Positions 7,823-15,297 of a stretch of DNA of 64,000 nt are shown piece by piece. Both the position numbers and the translations under genes were made by a program. The first letter of the stretch is position 1. Every line of letters starts with the position of its first letter. Source of the DNA: Streptomyces kaniharaensis (lineage in GTDB: Bacteria > Actinomycetota > Actinomycetes > Streptomycetales > Streptomycetaceae); the NCBI RefSeq assembly GCF_009569385.1, contig NZ_WBOF01000001.1, forward strand, positions 4,453,501 through 4,517,500, in the 5' to 3' direction. The notes under the pieces are model-generated. The model did not search any database. It was not told the origin of the DNA and worked only from the letters and a program-made list of their open reading frames with translations.

Positions 7823-8052
7823 GCGCGCCCTGCGTCCCGATGACCGCCCACGTCGGCGCCGAGGAATGCCTCGACGGTGAATGCGACGACTACCTCGATG
7901 AGGACGGCGAGCCGCTCGGCATCGACACCTGCACTCACCTCGACACCGAGCAGGCGTGCGAGACCCACTCCACGGTCGACGGCAACCGGATCCTGCACAC
8001 CGCCCGGTGGCCCTGCACGACCACCGACACCACCGAGGAGACCAGCCGATGA
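7819..8052 (+). CDS. Small acidic Cys-containing protein
   Basis: 77 residues, ATG overlapping the previous stop. Very acidic (DDYLDEDGEPL) with several Cys and His residues (C5, C17, C22, C37, C46, C65) that may coordinate metal. Unknown function. Coupled by ATGA to the following gene. Confidence 0.5.
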   Translation: MSAPCVPMTAHVGAEECLDGECDDYLDEDGEPLGIDTCTHLDTEQACETHSTVDGNRILHTARWPCTTTDTTEETSR

Positions 8053-8840
8053 GCCAGCCCCAGCCCGCCGAGCCCCTCGACCTCGACGCCATCCAGGCCC
8101 GCCACACCCTCCCCGTGGAACCCAACGGCTGCGGCACCTGCCGCGATCGAGCCCGCGACGGACAGAAGCCCATCCACTACGGCTGCGAGCGGCGTGCCAC
8201 CCTTCTGCCCGCCCCCGACGCCCCCGACTACGAAACGCTCCTCGACCTCACCGACGCCCAGCGCCGCGGCCTGCCCACCCGGTTTCACACGCCCGTCTGG
8301 GAAGGCAACGCCGAACCCAACGCCTGGCTGTGCGCTGTCTGCTGGGGAGACGGATGGGTCACCCAGTGGCCCTGCCCGACGGCTGCCGAGCACGGCTCCG
8401 ACGTGTTCACGCCCGAGGACCTGGCCGAACGCGCCCGCACGGACGTCGAGCAGCTCCTCGCCCGGGTCCGGGAGCTGGAGGCCGAACGCGCCCTGTACGT
8501 CGGCGTCGAACCCACCATTGCGCAGGAACTCGCCTACCGCAGCAGCGAGATCGACCGGCTCGAAGCCGAGTACGAGCGGCTCCGCACCGCCTGGCACTCC
8601 GCCAAGACCCGCGCCCGCACCGCACGCGAGCACCTCGAACTCGCCGAACACGGCCGCGACTGCGCCACCGAGGCCATCGAGCAGCTCCAGACCACCCTCA
8701 GCCAGATGCCCCGCTGCCAGGCGCCCCACCCCGTCGCGGATGACGCCCGGTGCGAGCTGATCATCCAGCACCCCGGCTGGCACGCCGCCCACGTCGGCGC
8801 CTGGCCCCACGCCAGTTGGCCCTTCACCCCGCAGACGTAG
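8049..8840 (+). CDS. Coiled-coil protein with N-terminal Cys motif
   Basis: 263 residues from ATG 8049 (ATGA coupling). The N-terminal part has CGTCRDRARDGQKPIHYGC and CAVCW clusters, likely metal-binding. Residues about 125-215 form a long charged coiled coil (LARVRELEAERALYVGVE, then EIDRLEAEYERLRTAW). The C-terminus has C/H-rich residues (CQAPHPVADDARC, then HPGWHAAH). Similar proteins are common in Streptomyces phages without a defined function. Confidence 0.6.
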   Translation: MSQPQPAEPLDLDAIQARHTLPVEPNGCGTCRDRARDGQKPIHYGCERRATLLPAPDAPDYETLLDLTDAQRRGLPTRFHTPVWEGNAEPNAWLCAVCWGDGWVTQWPCPTAAEHGSDVFTPEDLAERARTDVEQLLARVRELEAERALYVGVEPTIAQELAYRSSEIDRLEAEYERLRTAWHSAKTRARTAREHLELAEHGRDCATEAIEQLQTTLSQMPRCQAPHPVADDARCELIIQHPGWHAAHVGAWPHASWPFTPQT

Positions 8841-8982
8841 AGGCCCCGTGCGCGGCCAGGACCGGACCCACAACGGCCGCGCACGCCCCACCCGACACCC
8901 AGCGCCACCCAACAGCCACAGGCCCCCACAAGGGTCGCCACGCCACACAGGCCCCTCGCCCTATACCCCCGGGAGTATTGCC

Positions 8983-9918
8983 GTGACCACCGAACCCGCC
9001 CTGCGGATCCTCTCGCTCGGCGCCGGCGTGCAGTCCACCACCCTCCTCCTGCTCGCCGCCGAAGGCCGTATCCCCACCTTCGACGCCGCGATCTTCGCGG
9101 ACACCGGCTGGGAACCCGCCGCCGTTTACGCGCACCTCGACCGCCTGGAGCAGGAGGTCGCCGCACCCGCAGGCATCCCCATCCACCGCGTTCGGGCCGA
9201 GGCCAGCAAGGGCGGCAGTCGCGTCAACGGGAACCTGCGCACCGACTCCCTCGCCCCCGGCTCCTTCGTGCGCATGCCCGTCTTCGTCCCCGACCGCACC
9301 GGCGCCAAGGCCGCCGTCGTGCGGCGCCAATGCACGGACGAGTACAAGGTCAAGCCCGTCAAGGCAGCCGTCCGGCGACTCATCGGTTACCCCCACCCCA
9401 AGCCCGTCCCCGCGGGCGTCGTGGTCGAGCAGGCCATCGGCATCAGCCGCGACGAGTTCCACCGCGCCAAGGACGCCATGGTCCGCTACCTGCGCAACAC
9501 CTTCCCCCTCCTCGACCTGCCCTCCCCCTCGGGCGTCGGAACCGGCTGGACCCGCACCGACTGCCAGCGCTACCTGCGCTCCAACGGCTGGGGAACCACC
9601 CCCAAGAGCGCCTGCATCGGCTGCCCCTTCCACGGCAACGCCGCCTGGCGCGACCTGCGCGACAACCACCCCGCCGAATGGGCCGACGCCGTCGACTTCG
9701 ACCACCAGCTCAGGGCGGCCACACTGCGCGGCATCAAGGGCGCCCCGTACCTGCACCGCAGCCTCCTGCCGCTCGACCAGGCACCCATCGACCGCGTGAC
9801 CAGGGGCGAGTGGAACCAGCGGCAAGGCGACCTGCTCGACGCGCTCGCCGACCAGAACGACGAGGACGACAAGCCCGGATGCTCGCCCTGGTCCTGCCGC
9901 TCCGGTAGCGACGCCTGA
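8983..9918 (+). CDS. PAPS reductase-like / adenine nucleotide alpha-hydrolase-fold protein
   Basis: 311 residues. The GTG at 8983 is favoured by GGGAG at 8971-8975; upstream in-frame sequence is low-complexity. The PP-loop-like motif SLGAGVQSTT is near residue 11, and DTGWEP and RRQCTDEYKVKP match the nucleotide and sulfate region of PAPS-reductase-family proteins. A later CIGCPF could bind a metal. In phages this family is linked to sulfur-containing DNA modification, nucleotide thiolation or unknown chemistry rather than assimilatory sulfate reduction. No Dnd partner is present, so the substrate is unknown. Confidence 0.75.
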   Translation: MTTEPALRILSLGAGVQSTTLLLLAAEGRIPTFDAAIFADTGWEPAAVYAHLDRLEQEVAAPAGIPIHRVRAEASKGGSRVNGNLRTDSLAPGSFVRMPVFVPDRTGAKAAVVRRQCTDEYKVKPVKAAVRRLIGYPHPKPVPAGVVVEQAIGISRDEFHRAKDAMVRYLRNTFPLLDLPSPSGVGTGWTRTDCQRYLRSNGWGTTPKSACIGCPFHGNAAWRDLRDNHPAEWADAVDFDHQLRAATLRGIKGAPYLHRSLLPLDQAPIDRVTRGEWNQRQGDLLDALADQNDEDDKPGCSPWSCRSGSDA

Positions 9919-9980
9919 CGACCAGCCCGGGCGGCCGGGACATCTGCCCCGACTGCTGGGACGCCGGCCACCGCTGGCCG

Positions 9981-10175
9981 TCAGTCAGCCAGCAGGAGCA
10001 CCACCAGGATCGGCAACCCGAAGACCAGCAGGATCACGAGGAACGTCCCCAGCGGACCGCCTCCACCACCGCTGCCAAAAGGCCCGTTGCCGCCCCCGCC
10101 GGCGCCGCCGAACCACGAGTCACCGCCGTCACCACCGTGATGCCCACCGTCCACCCCAACCACCTCCGCCCGCAT
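9981..10175 (-). CDS. Possible small Gly-rich membrane protein on the opposite strand
   Basis: 64 residues if it starts at the ATG at 10,175. A His/Gly-rich N-terminal half (GGHHGGDGGDSWFGGAGGGG) is followed by one clean transmembrane helix (FLVILLVFGLPILVVLLLAD). The region between 9,919 and 10,253 otherwise holds no convincing + strand gene, although a + frame is open through it without a good start. If real, it is the only leftward gene in the early block apart from the HTH regulator at 12,576. Confidence 0.4.
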   Translation of the reverse strand: MRAEVVGVDGGHHGGDGGDSWFGGAGGGGNGPFGSGGGGGPLGTFLVILLVFGLPILVVLLLAD

Positions 10176-10253
10176 TCTCCGCCCACACCACCGACACCCG
10201 TCAACGCCGCCCGTGACCGCGGGCAGCCCCAACCACCCACCAAGGAGACCACC

Positions 10254-10553
10254 TTGACCGTCCCGTCCATCCGCTGGCAGTGCCCCGAACTGCACGACGG
10301 ACTCCCCGCCGCCACCTTCGGCATCCACTCCAGCCAGGCGGAGTTCATCGCCGACGCCGTTGACCGCCGAGCCTGCGAACACATCACCCCCGCCGAACGC
10401 GCCGAGCTGAAGGCCGGCCGCATCCCGGAGCGGCTCCAGCCCGTGGAGGTGGAGTACTGCCCGACCGGCGAGGACAAGTACGGCGCCGGCTGCATCCACC
10501 CGGCCGGACACGACGGCCCGTGCGACGTCCAGCCCGGCGACCCCGACTACTGA
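10254..10553 (+). CDS. Small hypothetical protein
   Basis: 99 residues. I chose the TTG at 10,254 because AAGGAGACC sits about 6 nt upstream; a GTG/ATG near 10,137 has no RBS and would add a low-complexity Pro/Thr stretch. Contains scattered Cys and His (CPELHD, RACEH, YCPTGEDKYGAGCIHPAGH). Function unknown. Confidence 0.5.
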   Translation: MTVPSIRWQCPELHDGLPAATFGIHSSQAEFIADAVDRRACEHITPAERAELKAGRIPERLQPVEVEYCPTGEDKYGAGCIHPAGHDGPCDVQPGDPDY

Positions 10554-10560
10554 CCGCCCC

Positions 10561-10587
10561 GGCCTGCCGCCCACCCGGCGGCAGGCC
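10561..10587 (+). terminator. Perfect hairpin between small early genes
   Basis: Arms GGCCTGCCGCC (10,561-10,571) and GGCGGCAGGCC (10,577-10,587) pair perfectly around a 5-nt loop, just after the stop at 10,553. No U-tract. Likely an attenuator or partial terminator in the early operon. Confidence 0.5.
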
Positions 10588-10605
10588 ACAACCCGAGGAT
10601 CCACA

Positions 10606-10755
10606 TTGCCGTTCAACGTCGGCGACCCCTGGAGTCTGGAGGACACCCTCCGCGAACTCTGCCAGCCGCCCTGCGACCCGATGTTCCCCAGTGACCCCGA
10701 CAGCCACGACGACAACTGCCCCGCCCGGACCTACAGCCCCGAGAGCGAGTGGTGA
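10606..10755 (+). CDS. Tiny acidic protein
   Basis: 49 residues from a TTG with a GAGGA-type RBS about 8 nt upstream. Acidic with several Cys (LCQPPCDP, DNCPART). The next GTG overlaps its stop (GTGA). No family; short, so confidence is limited. Confidence 0.4.
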   Translation: MPFNVGDPWSLEDTLRELCQPPCDPMFPSDPDSHDDNCPARTYSPESEW

Positions 10756-10982
10756 CCGTCAGCCCCTGGCTGGTCCTGGCCGGCGCCCTCCTCGGCGCCG
10801 GCCTCGGGACCGTCCTTCTGCCATCCACCCACCCACACCCGGAGACGCGCCATGACCGCCTGGACCGTCCTCGCCACCTGCGGACCCGCCACCATCATCG
10901 GCCTGCTCTGGCTCCGCAACATCCGCCGCAACCTCGCCGCCGCAGCCGACACCATCGCCGAACGCGACGCCGTCGACCGTGA
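10752..10982 (+). CDS. Possible small membrane protein overlapping the next gene
   Basis: 76 residues from a GTG overlapping the upstream stop. The first 25 residues form a hydrophobic helix (WLVLAGALLGAGLGTVLLP). The remainder overlaps the next gene in another frame for about 130 bp and reads as Arg/His-rich low complexity, which argues against all of it being functional. Either the N-terminus alone matters or this is spurious. Confidence 0.3.
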   Translation: MTVSPWLVLAGALLGAGLGTVLLPSTHPHPETRHDRLDRPRHLRTRHHHRPALAPQHPPQPRRRSRHHRRTRRRRP

Positions 10983-11046
10983 GTTCGCCGCCCTCATCGC
11001 CCAGCTCGACCCCGACCTCACCGACCAGGAGGACACGACGTGGTGA
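10852..11046 (+). CDS. Small single-pass membrane protein
   Basis: 64 residues, ATG with GGAGA upstream. An N-terminal hydrophobic segment (WTVLATCGPATIIGLLWL) is followed by a basic patch and a helical acidic tail (DREFAALIAQLDPDLTDQED), the plan of an N-out membrane anchor. Function unknown. Confidence 0.5.
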   Translation: MTAWTVLATCGPATIIGLLWLRNIRRNLAAAADTIAERDAVDREFAALIAQLDPDLTDQEDTTW

Positions 11047-11366
11047 CCCTCACCAGCCGGCAGCAACAGATCCTCCGCCTCGTCGCCGAAGGCCACACCA
11101 ACGCCGCCATCGGCCGCCGCCTCAACATCACCGAGCAAGCCGCCGGATCCGCCGTCGCCCGACTCCTCGCCAAACTCGGCGCCCGCGACCGCGCCAACCT
11201 CGTCCACATCGCCCACCAGCACCGACTCCTCACCCACGTCGAATGCGGCACCCACAACGGCTACCGCCGCCACCAGAAGCGCCGCGAACCCGCCTGCACC
11301 GACTGCCGCGAAGCCGAACGCATCCACAGCGCCATCCGACGCGCCCAGACCAGGAGAGCCGCATGA
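11043..11366 (+). CDS. LuxR/GerE-type HTH regulator with C-terminal Cys motif
   Basis: 107 residues. I prefer GTG 11,043, which overlaps the upstream stop, over the adjacent GTG 11,040. The N-terminal ~60 residues are a GerE-type HTH (LTSRQQQILRLVAEGHTNAA, recognition helix around TEQAAGSAVARLLAKLGARD). The C-terminal part has CGTHNGYRRHQKRREPACTDC, the actinophage motif also present in the protein at 3,908. Likely a DNA-binding transcription regulator of the phage; its target is unknown. Confidence 0.7.
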   Translation: MTLTSRQQQILRLVAEGHTNAAIGRRLNITEQAAGSAVARLLAKLGARDRANLVHIAHQHRLLTHVECGTHNGYRRHQKRREPACTDCREAERIHSAIRRAQTRRAA

Positions 11367-11596
11367 CCAGCGCCTACCAGCAGCAGCTCGTCCAGCAACT
11401 CCGCGACTCCGAGGCCCGCATAGCCGCCGTCCGGGCGCTCCACCAGTCCGTTGACGGCCTCGGCTACCACGAGGACGGCAGGTACGAAGGCGACCGCCTG
11501 GCGTGCAGCACCTGCGGCACCCCCGACGAATACGCCGCCTGGTGGCCCTGCTCCACCATCCGCGCCCTCGACGGGGCGCCCGAGGCCCAGCCGTGA
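11363..11596 (+). CDS. Small hypothetical protein
   Basis: 77 residues, ATG overlapping the regulator stop (ATGA) with AGGAGAG upstream. N-terminal helix (QQLVQQLRDSEARIAAVRAL), then a CSTCGTPDEYAAWWPC segment that may bind zinc. Unknown function. Confidence 0.55.
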   Translation: MTSAYQQQLVQQLRDSEARIAAVRALHQSVDGLGYHEDGRYEGDRLACSTCGTPDEYAAWWPCSTIRALDGAPEAQP

Positions 11597-11778
11597 CCTG
11601 CCCCGACGACCTGTGGGACGGCTGGGACGAGAAGGCCTGCCTGTTCGACGACGACGCTGAGTTCGACCTCGTCCCGGCCTACCCGCCGTGGTGGCGTCGG
11701 CCCTGGCCCGTCTACCGCGACACCAGTCGCGCCCTCCCCGCCCTCCCCGACATCGCCACCTACCAGCCCACCAGCTGA
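11593..11778 (+). CDS. Small acidic hypothetical protein
   Basis: 61 residues, GTG overlapping the previous stop. Acidic N-terminus (CPDDLWDGWDEKACLFDDDA) and an aromatic, Pro-rich middle (YPPWWRRPWPVYR). No known family. Confidence 0.5.
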   Translation: MTCPDDLWDGWDEKACLFDDDAEFDLVPAYPPWWRRPWPVYRDTSRALPALPDIATYQPTS

Positions 11779-11811
11779 ACGACGCCCGCACAGCGCACCA
11801 GGAGACCGGAC

Positions 11812-12456
11812 ATGTACTCCCTGCCCGCCCCGCTCGTCGACCGCCTCCGCACCCAGCTCGCCCAGATGCCGGAGCTGATAACCCTCGCCCACCTCGCGCT
11901 CGCCCCTGGCTCCGGTCGGCGTGGGGCCCGCGTCTCCGGCGCCACCCGCACCGCACCCCTCCCGTGCAACCCCGGCACGCTCTCCCTCATCGGCCCGACC
12001 GCGACCGACACCGTCCACGACGAGTACGGCGACCAGGACCAGACCCCCGGCCTCTCTCTCCTCTCCACCTGGGCCCGGACCGTCATCGACGACCGGCAAC
12101 GCGCCAACGACTGGACCGGCTGGACCCGACCGGCCGGCCACGAGCGGGAGCGCACCGTCAGCGTCGCCGTGAAGGTGCTGCTACTGCACCTTGACTGGGC
12201 CGCCACCCGCCCGTACGCCCGTGACATGGCCGACGAAATCGGCCGACTCCACGGCCACCTCAACCGGGCGGCCGGCTACCCGATAGCGCCCACTCCCCAG
12301 CCCCGGCAGGTCTGCCCCCGCTGCCAGCTCATGACCGTCACCGTCCGCCCAGACGGGATGCGCGAGTGCTCCACCCTCGACTGCCGCGCAGTTCTGTCCG
12401 CCGACGAGTACGCCGACCGCGCCGAGTGCACCCTTGCCGAGCTCGCCGCGGCGTGA
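11812..12456 (+). CDS. Hypothetical phage protein with C-terminal zinc ribbon
   Basis: 214 residues, ATG with AGGAGA upstream. The N-terminal ~165 residues are mostly helical. The C-terminus has CPRC-x12-ECSTLDC, a four-Cys zinc ribbon. Proteins of this plan are frequent in Streptomyces phage and mobile-element early regions, with no established role; nucleic-acid binding is likely. It is the last + strand early gene before a bidirectional terminator. Confidence 0.65.
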   Translation: MYSLPAPLVDRLRTQLAQMPELITLAHLALAPGSGRRGARVSGATRTAPLPCNPGTLSLIGPTATDTVHDEYGDQDQTPGLSLLSTWARTVIDDRQRANDWTGWTRPAGHERERTVSVAVKVLLLHLDWAATRPYARDMADEIGRLHGHLNRAAGYPIAPTPQPRQVCPRCQLMTVTVRPDGMRECSTLDCRAVLSADEYADRAECTLAELAAA

Positions 12457-12534
12457 CTGCCAACGAACGCCGGGCCAACCGGTGATGCGCCGGTGATGCG
12501 CGGCTGATACGCCGCAGGTCAGCGGCATGACAAC

Positions 12535-12562
12535 GGCCCCACCCGAGACGCCGGGTGGGGCC
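12535..12562. terminator. Bidirectional terminator between convergent genes
   Basis: Arms GGCCCCACCCG (12,535-12,545) and CGGGTGGGGCC (12,552-12,562) pair perfectly around a 6-nt loop. It lies between the early operon end (12,456, +) and the leftward HTH gene end (12,576, -), so it can stop transcription from both sides. Confidence 0.7.
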
Positions 12563-12575
12563 ATGATGCGTCCGG

Positions 12576-12884
12576 CTATGCCTCGGATGCGTTGGGATCC
12601 TGCGCCGCCTTCTTCGGCCGACTCTTGCCGGATCCGGAGTAGCCCTTGGAGATGTCCTGCACGGTCGAGAAGCTGATGCCGAGCTCTGCGCCGACCGATC
12701 GCAGTGACGCGCCGTCCCGGGCAAGCAGTTCGTTGACTGCTCGCTGGCGGAGCTCCTTCAGCTGCTTGTTCCGGTCGGGCAGTGCCTTCAGTACCTCGCC
12801 CACGGCGAGCGCTCTCTCTTTGGGATCGCTGATCCCTTCGAGCGCATCGATGGCTTCGAACACTCGTCGCGCCTCCTCGGTCAT
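12576..12884 (-). CDS. HTH transcriptional regulator (leftward)
   Basis: 102 residues. An N-terminal helical region (FEAIDALEGISDPKERALAV) is followed by a HTH around residues 55-75 (GASLRSVGAELGISFSTVQD). The C-terminal tail is basic and Lys/Ser-rich. It is divergent from the membrane-protein operon, with a 21-bp palindrome between them that is its likely operator. It could be the phage or element's local repressor; it lacks the large dimerisation or protease domain of CI-type repressors. Confidence 0.7.
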   Translation of the reverse strand: MTEEARRVFEAIDALEGISDPKERALAVGEVLKALPDRNKQLKELRQRAVNELLARDGASLRSVGAELGISFSTVQDISKGYSGSGKSRPKKAAQDPNASEA

Positions 12885-12919
12885 GCCCGGCCCCTTCCCA
12901 TGGGTGGGCTACTTCCCAA

Positions 12920-12940
12920 CTGTAGGGGGATCCCCTACAG
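12920..12940. promoter_or_regulatory. 21-bp operator-like palindrome in the divergent promoter region
   Basis: CTGTAGGGG (12,920-12,928) and CCCCTACAG (12,932-12,940) are perfect inverted repeats around GAT, between the leftward HTH gene and the rightward membrane operon. Size and position fit a dimeric HTH operator. The rightward gene chain begins about 115 bp downstream. Confidence 0.6.
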
Positions 12941-12975
12941 TGATGGAAGGCAGCCCGTGCTGCTCCAACAAGAAA

Positions 12976-13012
12976 GCCCCGGCCGGCGCTTGCGACGCCA
13001 TATGGCCGGGGC
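12976..13012 (+). promoter_or_regulatory. Leader hairpin (attenuator-like) before the membrane operon
   Basis: Arms GCCCCGGCC (12,976-12,984) and GGCCGGGGC (13,004-13,012) enclose an inner GGCG/CGCC stem. It lies inside a possible 30-residue Cys-containing leader ORF from ATG 12,943 to TAA 13,035, which would start only 3 nt after the operator. It may be an attenuator; no U-tract is seen. Confidence 0.4.
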
Positions 13013-13053
13013 CAGTCCCACCCTCACGCCGCTAAGCCGAGGAGAGCAGGACC

Positions 13054-13392
13054 ATGCAGCAGAGTACCCGCACCCGCCGCCAGAACCTCCGGGACCGCGC
13101 CCGCACCACCCGGGCCGCCGCCCGCATCAACCGCCGCGGCGAGGCCTCCCTCGCGACCCACGGCATCGCCCAGGGCCTCCGCCCGGCCGAGGCCCGCAGC
13201 ATGGCCGGCACCCTCCGCAAGGAGGCCGCAGCCCTGTGGATCGACGGCAGCGAGCACCGCGTCCACGTCCGCCGCCAGATGCGGACGACCCACCGCTACA
13301 CGCCCGCGCAGGTCGCGCTCATCGCCGTCATGTACCGGCCCCGCAAGCCGGCCTACAAGACCGCCGCCGCCCGCCTCGCCCTCGCCGCCTGA
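13054..13392 (+). CDS. Basic hypothetical protein, first gene of the membrane block
   Basis: 112 residues, ATG preceded by GAGGAGAG. The N-terminus is strongly basic (RTRRQNLRDRARTTRAAARI), suggesting nucleic-acid or membrane-surface binding. The rest is helical. I recall similar small basic proteins heading Spd-type gene blocks in Streptomyces mobile elements, but I cannot name a family. Confidence 0.55.
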   Translation: MQQSTRTRRQNLRDRARTTRAAARINRRGEASLATHGIAQGLRPAEARSMAGTLRKEAAALWIDGSEHRVHVRRQMRTTHRYTPAQVALIAVMYRPRKPAYKTAAARLALAA

Positions 13393-13442
13393 CGCTGCCC
13401 AGACCCACCCACCCAAACACCACCACTAGAAAGGCAAACGTC

Positions 13443-13916
13443 GTGACCCCCAGCCTCGCCCTCGTCGCCACCGTCACCGGCACCCTCATCACCCTCGCCC
13501 CGATCGACCCGGCCGCCGTCCGCGCCAGCCTCCGCACGCTCGACCCCGATGCCCCCTTCGAGCAGACCGCCGAGGTCACCGCCGACCTCAGGCTCATCGA
13601 CCACATCACGACGTGGCTTCCCGCCTGGCAGCAGCACGGCCTCGCCGCACTGGACCACAAGCTCCGGCTCCGCGACCAGTCCGAGAACAGGCTCCTCGCC
13701 GCCCACGGCTACCCGATCCCGACCGAGCAGCAGCAGTACCGCGCCCGCCAGGCCATCGCTGCAGCAACCGCGGCCATCCAGACCGCTGCCGACCAGGCCC
13801 ACCCGCCCACGGAATGCCCGGCCTGTCACGGCTGGGAGGACTGCCCGGACGCCGACCGGGCCTACCGGAACGCGCTTCACACCGCCTGGGTCAACCGCTG
13901 GACCACCTCGGCCTGA
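13443..13916 (+). CDS. Hypothetical protein with CPAC zinc-type motif
   Basis: 157 residues from GTG 13,443, with AGAAAGG upstream. Mostly helical, with a ECPACHGWEDCPDADRAYR segment near residue 130 whose three Cys and one His may bind metal. No transmembrane helix. Function unknown; lies in the Spd-like block. Confidence 0.55.
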   Translation: MTPSLALVATVTGTLITLAPIDPAAVRASLRTLDPDAPFEQTAEVTADLRLIDHITTWLPAWQQHGLAALDHKLRLRDQSENRLLAAHGYPIPTEQQQYRARQAIAAATAAIQTAADQAHPPTECPACHGWEDCPDADRAYRNALHTAWVNRWTTSA

Positions 13917-13985
13917 CAGTGCAGGCCAGTCCGGCGGCCGCCGGACCCACCACGACCCGCCCCGCTTCCCCGGAGCACAACCACC

Positions 13986-15005
13986 ATGATTCGCCGCACC
14001 CGCACTGAGCAGCACGAGCAGCTCGTCCCGCACACCATCAACGGCATCACCGAGATGGTCACCGAGAAGTACGCCACCGCCGTACCCATCCCGCCCCGCG
14101 ACTGGGACCGCATCGTCCGCGGCGCCGTCACCGGAGCCACCGCCCTCACCGTGGCTGGCAGCATCGCGTGGTCCACCGCCAGCATCGGCGACCTGCTCTC
14201 CCGCACCGTTCACCCCGTCATCGGCTACGGCGCCGCCGGAGTCTTCGACCTCGCGTGGATCAGCTGCATGGCCCTGGAGTGGCTCGCCCGCTACGACCGA
14301 CGCAAGGCCGCAGGCCCCCGAAAGGCCGGCCACGTGGCGCTCGTCATCGCCATGGCCGCCGTCTGCGCCCACGGCATCCTCCAGGGCGGCCACGGCGCGA
14401 TCGTCGTCGGCATCATCGGCGCCCTCGTATCCGCCCTCGCCAAGGGCATGTGGACGATGACCATGCGGCACCACTCGGTGGAACTCGACGACCGCTCCCA
14501 GCAGTGGGTGGAAGCCCGGTTTTCCGCCGCCCACGCCCGTCTCGCGACCGCCGCCGTCCACCGCGAACTTGCGCGCGTTGACGGCAACACCGCAGACATG
14601 CAGGCCGCCTACCAGACGACCGCGGTCGAGCCCTGGCCCGGCCCCGACCGGCCCCGCGGACAGCGTCCGGACAACGTGGACCCGGTTGTCCGAGGCGCCA
14701 TCCTCGCCGCCATCGCCACCATGCCCGGCGCCACGCCCCGCGAGATCGTCGACCAGCTCGTCCACGCCCGCATCACGACCGACGAGAACACTGTCCGGAC
14801 CGTGTCCGGACAGACGGACAGCAGGTCAGCGACCCTGCACGACCTCGACGAGCGCCGGGGCAAGGACAACATCTCGGACACCGTCCGGCACCTTGTCCGG
14901 ACCGGAGTCACCGACGACGACGCGCTCCTCGTGCTCGTCCGCTACGTCCACGGCGACGACGTCAAGCCCGACACCGTCCGACGCCTGGCACAGCGCGTCG
15001 GTTGA
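13986..15005 (+). CDS. SpdB-like (DUF2637-type) membrane protein
   Basis: 339 residues. Residues about 40-155 hold three to four hydrophobic segments (AVTGATALTVAGSIAW, VIGYGAAGVFDLAWISCMAL, HVALVIAMAAVCAHGIL, IVVGIIGALVSALAKGMW), the plan of DUF2637/SpdB proteins from Streptomyces conjugative plasmids and AICEs. The cytoplasmic C-terminal ~180 residues are helical and acidic. In plasmids such proteins act in intramycelial spreading, together with a TraB translocase, which is absent here. Four more small membrane genes follow. Family name is recalled from sequence style, not searched. Confidence 0.65.
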   Translation: MIRRTRTEQHEQLVPHTINGITEMVTEKYATAVPIPPRDWDRIVRGAVTGATALTVAGSIAWSTASIGDLLSRTVHPVIGYGAAGVFDLAWISCMALEWLARYDRRKAAGPRKAGHVALVIAMAAVCAHGILQGGHGAIVVGIIGALVSALAKGMWTMTMRHHSVELDDRSQQWVEARFSAAHARLATAAVHRELARVDGNTADMQAAYQTTAVEPWPGPDRPRGQRPDNVDPVVRGAILAAIATMPGATPREIVDQLVHARITTDENTVRTVSGQTDSRSATLHDLDERRGKDNISDTVRHLVRTGVTDDDALLVLVRYVHGDDVKPDTVRRLAQRVG

Positions 15006-15016
15006 AGGGGCGCCCC

Positions 15017-15166
15017 GTGTCCGCCTGGCTCCTCGCGCTCACCGCCGCACTTGCGTTCGCCGGCGTCTACCGCGTCTCCGACCACCCGGTCCGCCAGACG
15101 CTCCGCTTCGCCGGCGTCATCGCCCTCTGGGCCACCTGCATCGTCCTGATCACCACCTGGAGATAG
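15017..15166 (+). CDS. Two-helix mini membrane protein
   Basis: 49 residues from GTG 15,017 with GAAGGGG about 6 nt upstream. Two hydrophobic helices (WLLALTAALAFAGVYRV and FAGVIALWATCIVLITTW) are joined by a short polar loop. Member of the Spd-like membrane block. Confidence 0.5.
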   Translation: MSAWLLALTAALAFAGVYRVSDHPVRQTLRFAGVIALWATCIVLITTWR

Positions 15167-15168
15167 CC

Positions 15169-15297
15169 ATGGGCCTCGTGTCCAAGCTCACCGCCGCACT
15201 CGGCGGCAGCAAGACCACCAGCACCGCCATCGGTACCGGCTGCACTGATTGGGAGCGCACCGGCGGCCGCGGCCCCCGCAAGGAGACCTGGCTGTGA
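15169..15297 (+). CDS. Tiny hypothetical protein
   Basis: 42 residues, ATG 3 nt after the previous stop, with GGAG overlapping that stop as RBS. Ser/Thr/Gly-rich N-terminal half and a basic C-terminus. The next gene overlaps its stop (GTGA). Confidence 0.4.
   Translation: MGLVSKLTAALGGSKTTSTAIGTGCTDWERTGGRGPRKETWL

Noticed and set aside
9919-10250. + strand frame starting with a CTG overlapping the PAPS-reductase stop, with a DICPDCWDAGH zinc-like start
   Set aside because: No ATG, GTG or TTG with an RBS; the body becomes Gln/Pro low complexity. A leftward TM ORF explains part of the region better, though neither is certain.
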